Of a stretch of DNA of 26,978 nucleotides, positions 15,701 through 25,311 are shown piece after piece (position 1 is the stretch's first letter; the number at the start of each line of letters is the position of its first letter). The stretch covers positions 192,750-219,727 of the forward strand of contig DJQV01000018.1 in the NCBI GenBank assembly GCA_002438805.1, written 5' to 3'. This DNA comes from Bacteroidales bacterium UBA6377. GTDB taxonomy: Bacteria; Bacteroidota; Bacteroidia; Bacteroidales; UBA932. The translations under genes and the position numbers were made by a program. The notes under the pieces are model-generated. The model was not told the origin of the DNA, did not search any database, and saw only the letters and a program-made list of their open reading frames with translations.

Positions 15701-16238
15701 GGGAAGCGGTGATGCGCATGATGATGAGTTGGTCGGTGAGCGAGGCGAAAGCCTCCTGGACATACTGGACATCCCCGACCTTGTACGTGGTCCTGGAAAC
15801 GGCATTGTCAATATCCAGTTCACGGCAGTAATCGCTGTACCCGGTATGATCCGGGAATGTTATGTTCAGCGAGCCGGCGGTCTGGTACGGGAGTTCGCGT
15901 CCCACCGGGGACAGGAGTTTCTTGTCGGCAATTTCCTGCGCCTCCTTGGACTTCCCGGCCCAGATGAGCTCCCGGACCTGCTGAAGATACTTCGGACCCT
16001 CGGGGTTGTAGTTGTTATAAGGCTGGCCGGCGGAGATCGTCTCCTCGTTGAGCTGGATCTCCTCCTTTTCCGGCCCGCCGAACACCATTGCGGCGAGACG
16101 CCCGTTGCCTATGGGGAGCGCTTCCTCCCAATATGCCGCGGGGGTGTCGTACCACAGACGGTTGCGCTGTCCCGAGGCCGGAGCCACAGAAAGCAGCAGC
16201 GCCGCCGCGGCAGTGATGGTTGTCAGGATTTGTTTCAT
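12792..16238 (-). CDS. Secreted GH95 alpha-L-fucosidase/galactosidase fused to CE8 pectin methylesterase
   Basis: This 1148-residue secreted enzyme has a signal peptide (about 1-23). Residues 26-820 form a complete GH95 unit: WYDTPAAYWEEALPIGNGRL at the N-terminus, the water-activating pair N379/N381 in TTNINAEMNYWP, probable acid E508 in SNSPEN, HHRHISHLWGFFPG, and D681 in FQIDGNFG. Residues 829-1148 form a canonical CE8 esterase with Q953 (GQALA), Q975 and D976 (YQDTIY), D999 (TDYIYG) and R1062 (GRPW). GH95 removes terminal alpha-L-fucose or alpha-L-galactose; CE8 removes methyl esters from uronates. The fusion points to a pectic or fucosylated cell-wall glycan. It has no lipobox and is convergent with the barrel gene. 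Confidence 0.9.
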   Translation of the reverse strand: MKQILTTITAAAALLLSVAPASGQRNRLWYDTPAAYWEEALPIGNGRLAAMVFGGPEKEEIQLNEETISAGQPYNNYNPEGPKYLQQVRELIWAGKSKEAQEIADKKLLSPVGRELPYQTAGSLNITFPDHTGYSDYCRELDIDNAVSRTTYKVGDVQYVQEAFASLTDQLIIMRITASRKGALNCSLSLSTPMPSPVTTAKGKVLRMEGVSGSTDFIKGAVKYCTEVKAVNKGGLVGADGDSLKVENATQLLVYVSIATNFVNYRDLSADPVKRCEAYMKNSSRSYDKAKAAHIAAYKEQFDRVKFELASDYDGDSKTTTYRTIAIPWTSDNNLVTLYFNYGRYLLISSSQPGGQAANLQGKWNRHTSPPWCCNYTTNINAEMNYWPAEVTNLAELHEPFLRMVKELSESGSETARRQYGCRGWVLHHNSDLWRCTGALDYSYCGLWPTGGAWVCQHLWDRYLYNGDKDYLAEVYPIMKSAAEFFVDFLVEDPDTGYMVVVPSNSPENRPRSQSGNLQSGVTMDNQLVTDLFSNVERASALLGLDKEFSDTLKSLRHRLTPMQVGRYGQLQEWAQDWDSPDDHHRHISHLWGFFPGYQISPYRTPVLFDAVRNTLIQRTDASTGWSMGWKVCCWARMLDGNHAFKMIKDQLNHVDPQVQKGQGGGTYPNLFDAHPPFQIDGNFGCTAGIAEMLMQSHDGAVHLLPALPDAWHAGSIKGLRARGGFDIEDIEWADNTLQKAVIRSTIGGNLRIRSYWKLQGEGLKEVKDGSENSNPLFAAQEILRPMVSPEADLHGPEVPHGYLYDIETVPGQLVIVSLSSDNPKVAADLVVAKDGSGDYATLQAAIDAAPVCSREKFVIYIKDGVYDEEKLIIPEGKTNLSFVGESREGTIISYHMYDGNSPQTGNKLPADVWPKWSGNAMLVRTSATLTIMGEGCSFENLTIRNTAGPVGQALAITVCADRTSFRNCVISSYQDTIYLWTSGKRSYFENCLVIGRTDYIYGGGIGFFEGCEIRSWGGGWITAPSTPKDQKYGFVFDRCRFTYSGNSPRQGDDGRSIAIGRPWHNYPKVAILNSDYCDEMDPLGWPTVWGMPYAATSPDLHLYEYGNRGLRADMSTRSKWPGLREMTAEEALDYSAEKVFGEDPRNW

Positions 16239-16262
16239 CTGATTTATGTGGTATTATTTCCT

Positions 16263-16270
16263 CAAATTTA
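16263..16270 (-). promoter_or_regulatory. -7 box of the GH95-CE8 gene
   Basis: The minus strand reads TAAATTTG, a perfect TAnnTTTG, 24 nt before the ATG at 16238. A TTTG at 16283..16280 is only 9 bp upstream, too close to be the -33 partner. Confidence 0.5.
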
Positions 16271-16330
16271 AACATTTTTCAAATAATTTCACTACCTTGT
16301 AGGGCGAATACAGTATCACAAAAAATCACC

Positions 16331-17521
16331 ATGAAGAAGTGTATCACCTTATGGGCTTGCGCAGCGGCGCTTGCCTTCCTTGCCGCCGGTTGCGCCAAGG
16401 AAAAAGACCCCGTTCCGAGCGATGCAGTCAACCTCAACGCAGCAGGGCAGACAGCCAACAGTTACATCATCGCCCCAGGAAAGACATCCGTCTTCTCTGC
16501 CCAGTACAAAGGCAACTCCACCACTGAAGAAGTTGGCGAGACCGTATCCGCCGACCTCCTGTGGCAAGACGCCAAATCCCTCATCGAAGAACTCTACTAT
16601 GTCCCTGACACCAGACAGATTGTGGTCAGGACCGGCAATACTGTCGGCAATGCCCTCGTAGCCGTCCGTGACGCGGAGGACAAAATCCTCTGGAGCTGGC
16701 ACCTCTGGGTAAGCGACTACGACCCGGCAGCAAGCCTCTGGAGCAGCCCGGCCACAGAAAACGGAACCGTATGGAAATTCATGGACCGCAACCTTGGAGC
16801 CAGCAGCGCCAAAGCGGGAGACTGGAACAGCAAGGGCCTCCTCTACCAGTGGGGACGCAAGGACCCGTTCAAGAGTCCGGCAGCATTTACTGTACAGAAC
16901 GAAGACTACTCATACTCAGCCGACGGCGAACCGGCCCTCTACACCATAGACAACAAGGCCATCGCCACCACACCATACAAAGACGCAGAAGGCTTCGGCT
17001 CATACGAGAAGAGCATCCAGAACCCTACAGTGTTCTACAAAGTCATGGAGGAGGAACTCGAGGACGGGACTAAAGTCAACCACCCGGCATCCAAAGACTG
17101 GAGGGACACTTCCGACGATGACGCCTGGGGCGGAGTGAGCCTCACCAAGTCAATCAACGACCCTTGCCCTCCGGGATACAAGGTGCCTGTCCTCGCAGCC
17201 AACGGAGACCACCCGTACTCATGGCATGACTTCAGCAAGGCCGAGTGGGACGCCACCAACTTCGGCATCACCCAGGACGGACAGTGGTGGCCGGCAGCCG
17301 GCACACGCGTCAACTACAGCGGCGGCCTCGACTACCCTGAAATCAACCCTTACGGTGGAATGTGGCTCGGCACAGCCGGAAAGGCCAGCGACGACCTTGT
17401 AAATTATCCTTCCCTCTACGGAAGATATACTTTCATCATCAAGACCAAGCGCATGTATAATAGATACGACCAGAAGGACGCCCGTTCGCAGGCCCTTTCT
17501 GTACGCTGCGTAGCTGAATAA
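16331..17521 (+). CDS. FISUMP-like surface lipoprotein, paralog of 10878-12125
   Basis: This 396-residue predicted lipoprotein begins MKKCITLW, with the modified Cys at C21 (LAAGC). It shares the whole plan of the lipoprotein at 10878-12125: ANSYII near the N-terminus, GNALVAV, WSWHLW, MDRNLGA, LLYQWGRKDPF, DPCPPGYKVP and a final SVRCVAE. It lacks the EF-hand loop and has a different aromatic-rich C-terminal half. I chose the ATG at 16331 because it starts the signal peptide; an open frame from 16220 would run into the start of the divergent GH95 gene. The pair flanks the barrel and GH95-CE8 genes. Function is unknown; surface glycan binding or adhesion is a guess. A terminator follows. Confidence 0.72.
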   Translation: MKKCITLWACAAALAFLAAGCAKEKDPVPSDAVNLNAAGQTANSYIIAPGKTSVFSAQYKGNSTTEEVGETVSADLLWQDAKSLIEELYYVPDTRQIVVRTGNTVGNALVAVRDAEDKILWSWHLWVSDYDPAASLWSSPATENGTVWKFMDRNLGASSAKAGDWNSKGLLYQWGRKDPFKSPAAFTVQNEDYSYSADGEPALYTIDNKAIATTPYKDAEGFGSYEKSIQNPTVFYKVMEEELEDGTKVNHPASKDWRDTSDDDAWGGVSLTKSINDPCPPGYKVPVLAANGDHPYSWHDFSKAEWDATNFGITQDGQWWPAAGTRVNYSGGLDYPEINPYGGMWLGTAGKASDDLVNYPSLYGRYTFIIKTKRMYNRYDQKDARSQALSVRCVAE

Positions 17522-17539
17522 AGCGCCCGTCACAGCATT

Positions 17540-17573
17540 AAAGCCGTTCTCCACTCCGGGGGACGGCTTTTTT
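17540..17573 (+). terminator. Rho-independent terminator after the FISUMP lipoprotein
   Basis: AAAGCCGT pairs with ACGGCTTT, and the stem extends inward through a C/T-rich and G-rich arm to a 5-nt loop (17553-17557), about 13 pairs with some G:U. A run of six T follows (17568-17573). It starts 18 bp after the stop codon and ends just before the pseudouridine synthase gene. Confidence 0.85.
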
Positions 17574-17588
17574 ATGTAACTTCGCGCC

Positions 17589-18365
17589 ATGATTTACAGA
17601 CAGCTCACGAAAGAAGAATACGATGATTTCGCAGGCAGAATCCTTTATGAGGACAACCACCTGCTGGTAGTGGACAAAAAAGTCGGGGAAATAACACAGG
17701 GGGACAAGACCGGGGACGAGTGCCTCGCCGAGTCCTACAAGGCATTCATCGCGCAGCGCGACAACAAACCGGGACAGGTATTTCTCGGCGTTCCTCACAG
17801 GCTGGACCGCCCCGTATGCGGCATCTGCATCCTTGCCAAAACATCAAAGGCGCTTGAGAGACTGACGGCGATGTTCAGGGACGGGGAAATCCACAAAAAA
17901 TACTGGGCTCTCTGCTGCGAGAGACCACAACCACCGGAAGGACATCTGGAAGACTGGCTGGTCCGCAACGAAAAGCAGAACAAGACCTACGTGGCAGCAT
18001 CCGGCGCCAAGGACAAGCCGCGTCCGGATGCAAAACTGGCCAGACTCAACTACAGATATATCCTCAGCACAGACAGGTATCATCTCGTAGAAGTCGAGCT
18101 CCTCACCGGCCGGCATCACCAGATACGCTGCCAGCTGAGCAACGCCGGTTGCCCTATAAAGGGGGACCTCAAATACGGCGCACCGCGCTCCAACCCCGAC
18201 GGAGGGATCTGCCTGCAGGCCCATGAAATAAGCTTCATCCATCCGGTCAAGAAAACGCCCGTGGACATAACAGTGCAGACACCTGCCAGCTGGAAGGGTG
18301 TCAGACAAGCCCTGAGCGATGCCGGATTGAATACTCCCCCGGAGTCTCACCCATATTCAGCTTGA
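17589..18365 (+). CDS. RluA-family RNA pseudouridine synthase
   Basis: This 258-residue cytosolic enzyme converts a uridine of rRNA or tRNA to pseudouridine. The catalytic Asp is D73 in HRLDRPVCG. LLTGRHHQIRCQL and IKGDLKYG, further family blocks, are present. There is no N-terminal S4 domain, so it belongs with the single-domain RluA/TruC-like members; the target position cannot be read from sequence. The ATG lies 4 nt after a TAACTTCG box (17577-17584), a possible promoter variant, and just behind the terminator of the previous gene. Its last 65 bp overlap the 3' end of the opposing AraC-type gene. Confidence 0.88.
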   Translation: MIYRQLTKEEYDDFAGRILYEDNHLLVVDKKVGEITQGDKTGDECLAESYKAFIAQRDNKPGQVFLGVPHRLDRPVCGICILAKTSKALERLTAMFRDGEIHKKYWALCCERPQPPEGHLEDWLVRNEKQNKTYVAASGAKDKPRPDAKLARLNYRYILSTDRYHLVEVELLTGRHHQIRCQLSNAGCPIKGDLKYGAPRSNPDGGICLQAHEISFIHPVKKTPVDITVQTPASWKGVRQALSDAGLNTPPESHPYSA

Positions 18366-19287
18366 ACGCCATACCGAAAGTCACGCTCGAGTTGAAGCCC
18401 GACCTCTCAGCCAGCTGGCTGACAGTCAGACGCGGATTTTCCCGCAGCAGTTCCACGGCATACTGCACCCTGTAGGCGTTTACGAACTGACGGAAGTTCT
18501 TCCCGCTCATGGTGTTGATCGTCTTGGACACATACGTCTTGTTTGTAAAGGCGGCATTGGCCAGATCCTGGAGAGAATAGTCAGGATCAAGAAAAGGCCT
18601 GCCGCTCTCCAGTATCTTCATGATCCTGCCGTACAGCGTCTGCATCCTTTCCAATTCAGCCTGATCTTCACCCTTCACGGCATCTGCCGACATGTCGGCG
18701 GCGTTACGGATCATTTGCTTGACAATCCTTTCCTTGTCCGCACTCATGACAAGACATCTCCCCGACAGCGAACGGTAGAACAGGACGGAATACAGGCCCG
18801 CAGCCAGCAGCGCGATCGGAAGCACAGCCCAAGGACGTCCGGAAACAGCCTTCATGGGCATGACCGTCATGAATACCGCGAAAGAGAGCAGCAGCCTCGA
18901 ATGAGACTCTATCGACCTCCACACGGCCTGAGGCTTGAACAGGCTGCGCAGCACCGAACAGTGCTCAAGGAACCTGAGAAAGTCATACAGCAGCACCAGC
19001 AGCAGGCACACCGAGACATAGAAGGACGGGGAGAAATCAAGGATGAAAAACACGGCCTCCACCGACAGGATCAGGACGGAGAACACAAGCCACGTCCTGG
19101 AGTCCTCGTCAGCAAGCGGCTGTAGTGCGAGCAGAATCGAGGCGGCAAGGATGGAATAGACAGCCGTGTCCAGGATCAAGCCCTCTTCAGGCCAGACCAG
19201 AACCGCTGCCACAGGCACGATCATGCAGGCCACAGAAAGCACACGCACCACCATAGTAATAGAGCAGATACCGAACATTGACTTCAT
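18301..19287 (-). CDS. Membrane-anchored AraC-family transcriptional regulator
   Basis: This 328-residue protein has an N-terminal membrane part with about five to six hydrophobic helices within residues 5-180. A charged linker follows, then a C-terminal AraC DNA-binding domain (about 235-328) with two helix-turn-helix units: SLQDLANAAFTNKTYVSKTI and TVSQLAERSGFNSSVTFGMAF. Such proteins sense an envelope or extracytoplasmic cue and act on DNA directly. It is not a hybrid two-component regulator: there is no kinase or receiver domain. Its target is unknown; the pectin cluster 2 kb away is possible by position only. A promoter seems embedded in the yitT terminator. Its 3' end overlaps the pseudouridine synthase gene by 65 bp. 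Confidence 0.82.
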   Translation of the reverse strand: MKSMFGICSITMVVRVLSVACMIVPVAAVLVWPEEGLILDTAVYSILAASILLALQPLADEDSRTWLVFSVLILSVEAVFFILDFSPSFYVSVCLLLVLLYDFLRFLEHCSVLRSLFKPQAVWRSIESHSRLLLSFAVFMTVMPMKAVSGRPWAVLPIALLAAGLYSVLFYRSLSGRCLVMSADKERIVKQMIRNAADMSADAVKGEDQAELERMQTLYGRIMKILESGRPFLDPDYSLQDLANAAFTNKTYVSKTINTMSGKNFRQFVNAYRVQYAVELLRENPRLTVSQLAERSGFNSSVTFGMAFKLNMGETPGEYSIRHRSGLV

Positions 19288-19298
19288 ATTGATGTCAA

Positions 19299-19330
19299 CG
19301 AATATAAACTAAAAATCCCGCGCTGACAAT
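19299..19330 (-). promoter_or_regulatory. Possible promoter of the AraC-type gene
   Basis: On the minus strand ATTG (19330..19327) is followed after 20 bp by TATATTCG (19306..19299), 11 nt before the ATG. Both boxes differ from TTTG/TAnnTTTG by one base, but the spacing is right. The -33 half falls in the loop of the terminator stem. Confidence 0.4.
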
Positions 19331-19344
19331 CCTCAGCGCGGGAT
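19311..19344 (-). terminator. Terminator of the leuS-yitT operon
   Basis: A perfect 12-bp inverted repeat (ATCCCGCGCTGA / TCAGCGCGGGAT) at 19315-19344 has a 6-nt loop. On the minus strand it is followed by a TTTT tract. It lies 20 bp beyond the stop of the second yitT gene. Confidence 0.85.
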
Positions 19345-19364
19345 CAAACCGATATTTTTATGTT

Positions 19365-20309
19365 TTATGGGGTCTTTTTATCTTTTTTATCACCCTTTAT
19401 AGTGTCGAAGCCCTGGCCATAGACCCCGGTCACGGAATTGACAGAAATGAACGCATTGGAATCAATCCTGTTTATATACTTCAGAAGTATGTTCAGATCC
19501 GTTTTGCGTGTGATTATCATCAGCACCTGCACACTGTGCTTGGTATACCAGCCCTTGCCGTCAAGCACAGTCACTCCCCTGTGCAGATCTCTCACCACCG
19601 CATCAGCTATCTGCTCATATTTAGGAGACAGCACAAACAGCTGCACGGACTGTCTGGATCCGGACAGATACAGATCCACGACAGTGCCGTTGGTCAGCAC
19701 AAGTATGAAACCATAAACTACGGTCGTGATCTTGTCCGCCCAAGGCATCGGTGAACCGTCCGGCATATAGGAAGGGATGAAAAAAGATGAAGTTATGATG
19801 ACCACGTCCATCATGAGTATCATCCTGCCAGGAGAAACATTCCGGTATTTGTTGACTATCAGCGCAATAATATCAGTTCCCCCAGTACTTCCGCCCTGAG
19901 ACATCGTCATCCCGATGCCAAGCCCGGCCATCATTCCTCCCATGATAGTACACATCAGTTTCCCGTTTCCAAGAGCAAGAATCTCCACAATATCATGCGG
20001 TATAGCCGTCTGAAAGAAGTTGAGGCACGCAGATGCAAAGACTATGGCATAGATGGTCTTGCCCCCGAAGCCTTTCCCGAGTATGAAAAACGATGTGATC
20101 AGAAGCACCGCATTGATTACAAAATAACTGTAGCCGATCTTTATTCCGGTAGCATACTGTATGATGGAAGAAATACCGGTCACACCACCTCCGATGAGAT
20201 TGTTAGGCACCAGGAAAAGCGACCAGCCCACAGTGTATGCAAGAAGGCCTATGGTTATCAGGGTATATTCCTTGAGCCACGTCCAGATTGTCCTTTTTAT
20301 GAGTGGCAT
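19365..20309 (-). CDS. YitT-family membrane protein (second copy)
   Basis: This 314-residue integral membrane protein has about five to six helices in residues 15-215. A cytosolic DUF2179 domain follows (about 225-300), containing GVTVLDGKGWYTKHSVQVLM and NAFISVNSVTGVYGQGF. The family block STGGTDIIALIVNKY is present. YitT proteins are widespread in Bacteroidota and Firmicutes; their transport substrate or role is not settled. It lies 3 bp behind a clear paralog (20313-21242) and is the last gene of the operon. The two differ most in the loop after the conserved glycine-rich motif and at the C-terminal tail, so they may form a heteromer or have different ligands. That is inference. Confidence 0.85.
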   Translation of the reverse strand: MPLIKRTIWTWLKEYTLITIGLLAYTVGWSLFLVPNNLIGGGVTGISSIIQYATGIKIGYSYFVINAVLLITSFFILGKGFGGKTIYAIVFASACLNFFQTAIPHDIVEILALGNGKLMCTIMGGMMAGLGIGMTMSQGGSTGGTDIIALIVNKYRNVSPGRMILMMDVVIITSSFFIPSYMPDGSPMPWADKITTVVYGFILVLTNGTVVDLYLSGSRQSVQLFVLSPKYEQIADAVVRDLHRGVTVLDGKGWYTKHSVQVLMIITRKTDLNILLKYINRIDSNAFISVNSVTGVYGQGFDTIKGDKKDKKTP

Positions 20310-20312
20310 AGA

Positions 20313-21242
20313 CTACTGCTTTTTTTTGCCCAACTTCATCCCGGTCTTGATCTCCTCAAAACCCTCGCCATAGACATTGTTCGTCGGGGATACTGACATG
20401 AAAGCCCTTGGGTCAGTCTCTTTGATGACCTTGGTGAGCGCCGGCAACTCCCTCTGGCTGATGAGGATATAAAGGACGTTCTTGTCTTTTTTTGTAAACC
20501 ATCCCTGCGCCTTGAGCACTGTCACACCACGGTCCATATTCTTGATGATATGATCCGCGATCTCCCCATACTTGTCAGAAAAGACCATCAGCTGATACGA
20601 TGAGCGCTTTCCGCCCACCACAGTATCTATCAACATAGAGAAGACGCACACCTCCTCAAGACCATAACACATGTCCGAGAAGTTCTTTCCCGGCAGGAAC
20701 AGAAGCAGGGAGCAGATTATCAGGTCGGCTACAAGAAAAGTCGTGCTCAAAGACACCGGCCAGTATTTGTTGACCATAAGTGCCACGATATCAGTACCTC
20801 CCGTACTTCCTCCGTAGCGCAGCACAAGTCCTATCCCGAGCGCTTCGAATGCACCGGCAACGATGGGGATAAGTACACGCTCCTGTATGTAAAAGAATCC
20901 CCCGGGCACGCAGTGCAGCGTCTGGAGCCTGGAGACCAGCCCCATCGCCAGAGTGGAAACGACAATGCAATATATGGTCTTGAAGCCGAACCCGATTCCC
21001 ATAAGCATGACGGCAATGATGATGAGAACAGCATTGATTACCACATAAGAGACTTGGGCCTGTATCAGACCACCTGTAGCATATTGGATGATGGTGCACA
21101 GACCCATCATTCCACCGGCGGCCATCCCGTTGGGAATCATGAAGCACTCCCAGGCCATGGCGAAGAAGAAACAGGCTATCGTGAGTATAAAATAGTCACG
21201 GAGCACTTTCTTCACGTCGATTTTCCCGAATTTGATCTTCAT
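20313..21242 (-). CDS. YitT-family membrane protein (first copy)
   Basis: This 309-residue integral membrane protein shares the plan of its downstream neighbour: about six membrane helices, the block STGGTDIVALMVNKYWPVS, then a C-terminal DUF2179 domain with GVTVLKAQGWFTKKDK and RAFMSVSPTNNVYGEGF, and a Lys-rich tail. The start at 21242 (MKIKFGKID) lies 2 bp after the leuS stop; upstream codons in the same frame lie inside leuS and are not membrane-like. The tandem arrangement suggests an old duplication, since the proteins are clearly homologous but far from identical. The substrate is unknown. Placement directly behind leuS means expression should follow that of leucyl-tRNA synthetase. Confidence 0.86.
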   Translation of the reverse strand: MKIKFGKIDVKKVLRDYFILTIACFFFAMAWECFMIPNGMAAGGMMGLCTIIQYATGGLIQAQVSYVVINAVLIIIAVMLMGIGFGFKTIYCIVVSTLAMGLVSRLQTLHCVPGGFFYIQERVLIPIVAGAFEALGIGLVLRYGGSTGGTDIVALMVNKYWPVSLSTTFLVADLIICSLLLFLPGKNFSDMCYGLEEVCVFSMLIDTVVGGKRSSYQLMVFSDKYGEIADHIIKNMDRGVTVLKAQGWFTKKDKNVLYILISQRELPALTKVIKETDPRAFMSVSPTNNVYGEGFEEIKTGMKLGKKKQ

Positions 21243-21244
21243 CT

Positions 21245-23980
<2,736 letters not shown>

Positions 23981-23985
23981 ATCTT

Positions 23986-25311
23986 TTATTTTCTCCTTTC
24001 CAGTTTGAAATCCACATACAACGACATCTCGCACTTGACTTTCTTGCCGCGCACACGGGCCGGCTTCCAGTCCGGCGAGGCACTTATCACCCTGACAGCC
24101 TCCGCGTCAAGAGCATCGCTCACCCCGCGTATCACCTTGACATCCCTTACCTTGCCACGCTCGTCTATCACGAAGTCCACCAGCACCCTGCCCTGTACCC
24201 CGGCCTCGACCGCCTCACGCGGATAGCGCAGATAGACATAGACCCATTTGCTCATGAACACGGACGGATCCGCAGAGCCGAGGAAAACCGGCTTCACATC
24301 GCACTCGTAATAAGGGACGACATCCTCATCTTTGACGTACTTCCGCCCCCTCTCATCTTTCACCCTGAACTCGGGCTTGGCACCGTTGACGAGTTCGAGA
24401 GTGAAATTGTAGATATACTCAAGCTCCCGCTCCATATCATCATATTCAAGCACGGAAGCGGTATCCTTGTCTGTGTTGTATTCAGGATACATCCCGGTGG
24501 TGAAGAATATCGACGGGATGCCCTTTTCATAAAAGGCCCTATGGTCGGAACTTACAGGCTCAAGCGAAACAAGTTTCGGCTGCAGAGGCTGCAAAGTCCC
24601 GGAAAGCCTCGTCACTATCGCATTAAGATCCTGATTGGATGAGGTATAAGCATAGAACCCTGAAGATCCCGTACCGAGCATATCAAGATTGACCATAGCG
24701 TCAACGTCAGCCGCACCGGCAAAAGACCTGTTGAGAAAATACCAGGCTCCGGCCCCCATCTCAAGGGAAGAACCGAAAGCGGCAATTATCACCGAACGGC
24801 GCAGCAGCACGCTGTTGGTCTTGAGTTTCCGGGCAAGCTGCATGAGCATTGCGAGTCCTGAAGCGTTGCCGTTGGCCCCATAATATACAGTCTGGCGTTT
24901 CTCCCCGTTCACCGTGATCTCCGTGGTGCCGAGATTGTCAAGTCTTGCACCTATCACAATATAATGGTCACGAAGTTCCGGATCATAACCGGGAATGAAC
25001 CCTATCACATTCCGGGAGCGGAGCGTATCCCCGTTCTCCTGCCTGAGTCCGAAAATTTCCCCTTCTTCCCCGCTGAGCAGGTCAATGCCGTAAGATGAAA
25101 GAACCTCAGAAACATATCTGGCCGCTTCCTTCTCCCCTTCCGATCCGGCCTTGCGCCCTTCAAGCATTGCAGATGAGAGATAAGCCACCTGCTCTTTCAT
25201 GGCAGTCACAACTTCACTGTCATCCAGATCACGCAAGTCCGCACTTGCGAACTGCGCTGAAGCGAAGACAGGAAATAGAAACAACAACAATATATAGAGC
25301 CGTCTCATCAT
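23986..25311 (-). CDS. Degenerate M28-type peptidase fused to a TonB C-terminal domain
   Basis: This 441-residue exported protein starts MMRRLYILLL at 25311 in an ATGA overlap with the SPOR lipoprotein stop; its signal peptide runs to about residue 19. Residues 35-310 follow the M28 aminopeptidase fold (YYGANGNASG, MVNLDMLG, SSDHRAFYEKGIPSIFF). The metal site is damaged: the first His is R123 (GARLDN), the bridging Asp is G148, and the Glu-Glu pair aligns with S182-L183. Only D210 and H257 of the five usual zinc ligands remain. Residues 350-440 form a TonB_C domain (YPREAVEAGVQGRVLVDFVI, DWKPA). No membrane anchor follows the signal peptide. It is probably a non-catalytic periplasmic binding or scaffold protein. 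Confidence 0.85.
   Translation of the reverse strand: MMRRLYILLLFLFPVFASAQFASADLRDLDDSEVVTAMKEQVAYLSSAMLEGRKAGSEGEKEAARYVSEVLSSYGIDLLSGEEGEIFGLRQENGDTLRSRNVIGFIPGYDPELRDHYIVIGARLDNLGTTEITVNGEKRQTVYYGANGNASGLAMLMQLARKLKTNSVLLRRSVIIAAFGSSLEMGAGAWYFLNRSFAGAADVDAMVNLDMLGTGSSGFYAYTSSNQDLNAIVTRLSGTLQPLQPKLVSLEPVSSDHRAFYEKGIPSIFFTTGMYPEYNTDKDTASVLEYDDMERELEYIYNFTLELVNGAKPEFRVKDERGRKYVKDEDVVPYYECDVKPVFLGSADPSVFMSKWVYVYLRYPREAVEAGVQGRVLVDFVIDERGKVRDVKVIRGVSDALDAEAVRVISASPDWKPARVRGKKVKCEMSLYVDFKLERRK

Noticed and set aside
9326..17521. Classical Sus-type polysaccharide utilisation locus
   Set aside because: No SusC TonB-dependent transporter, SusD lipoprotein or hybrid two-component regulator is present in the window.
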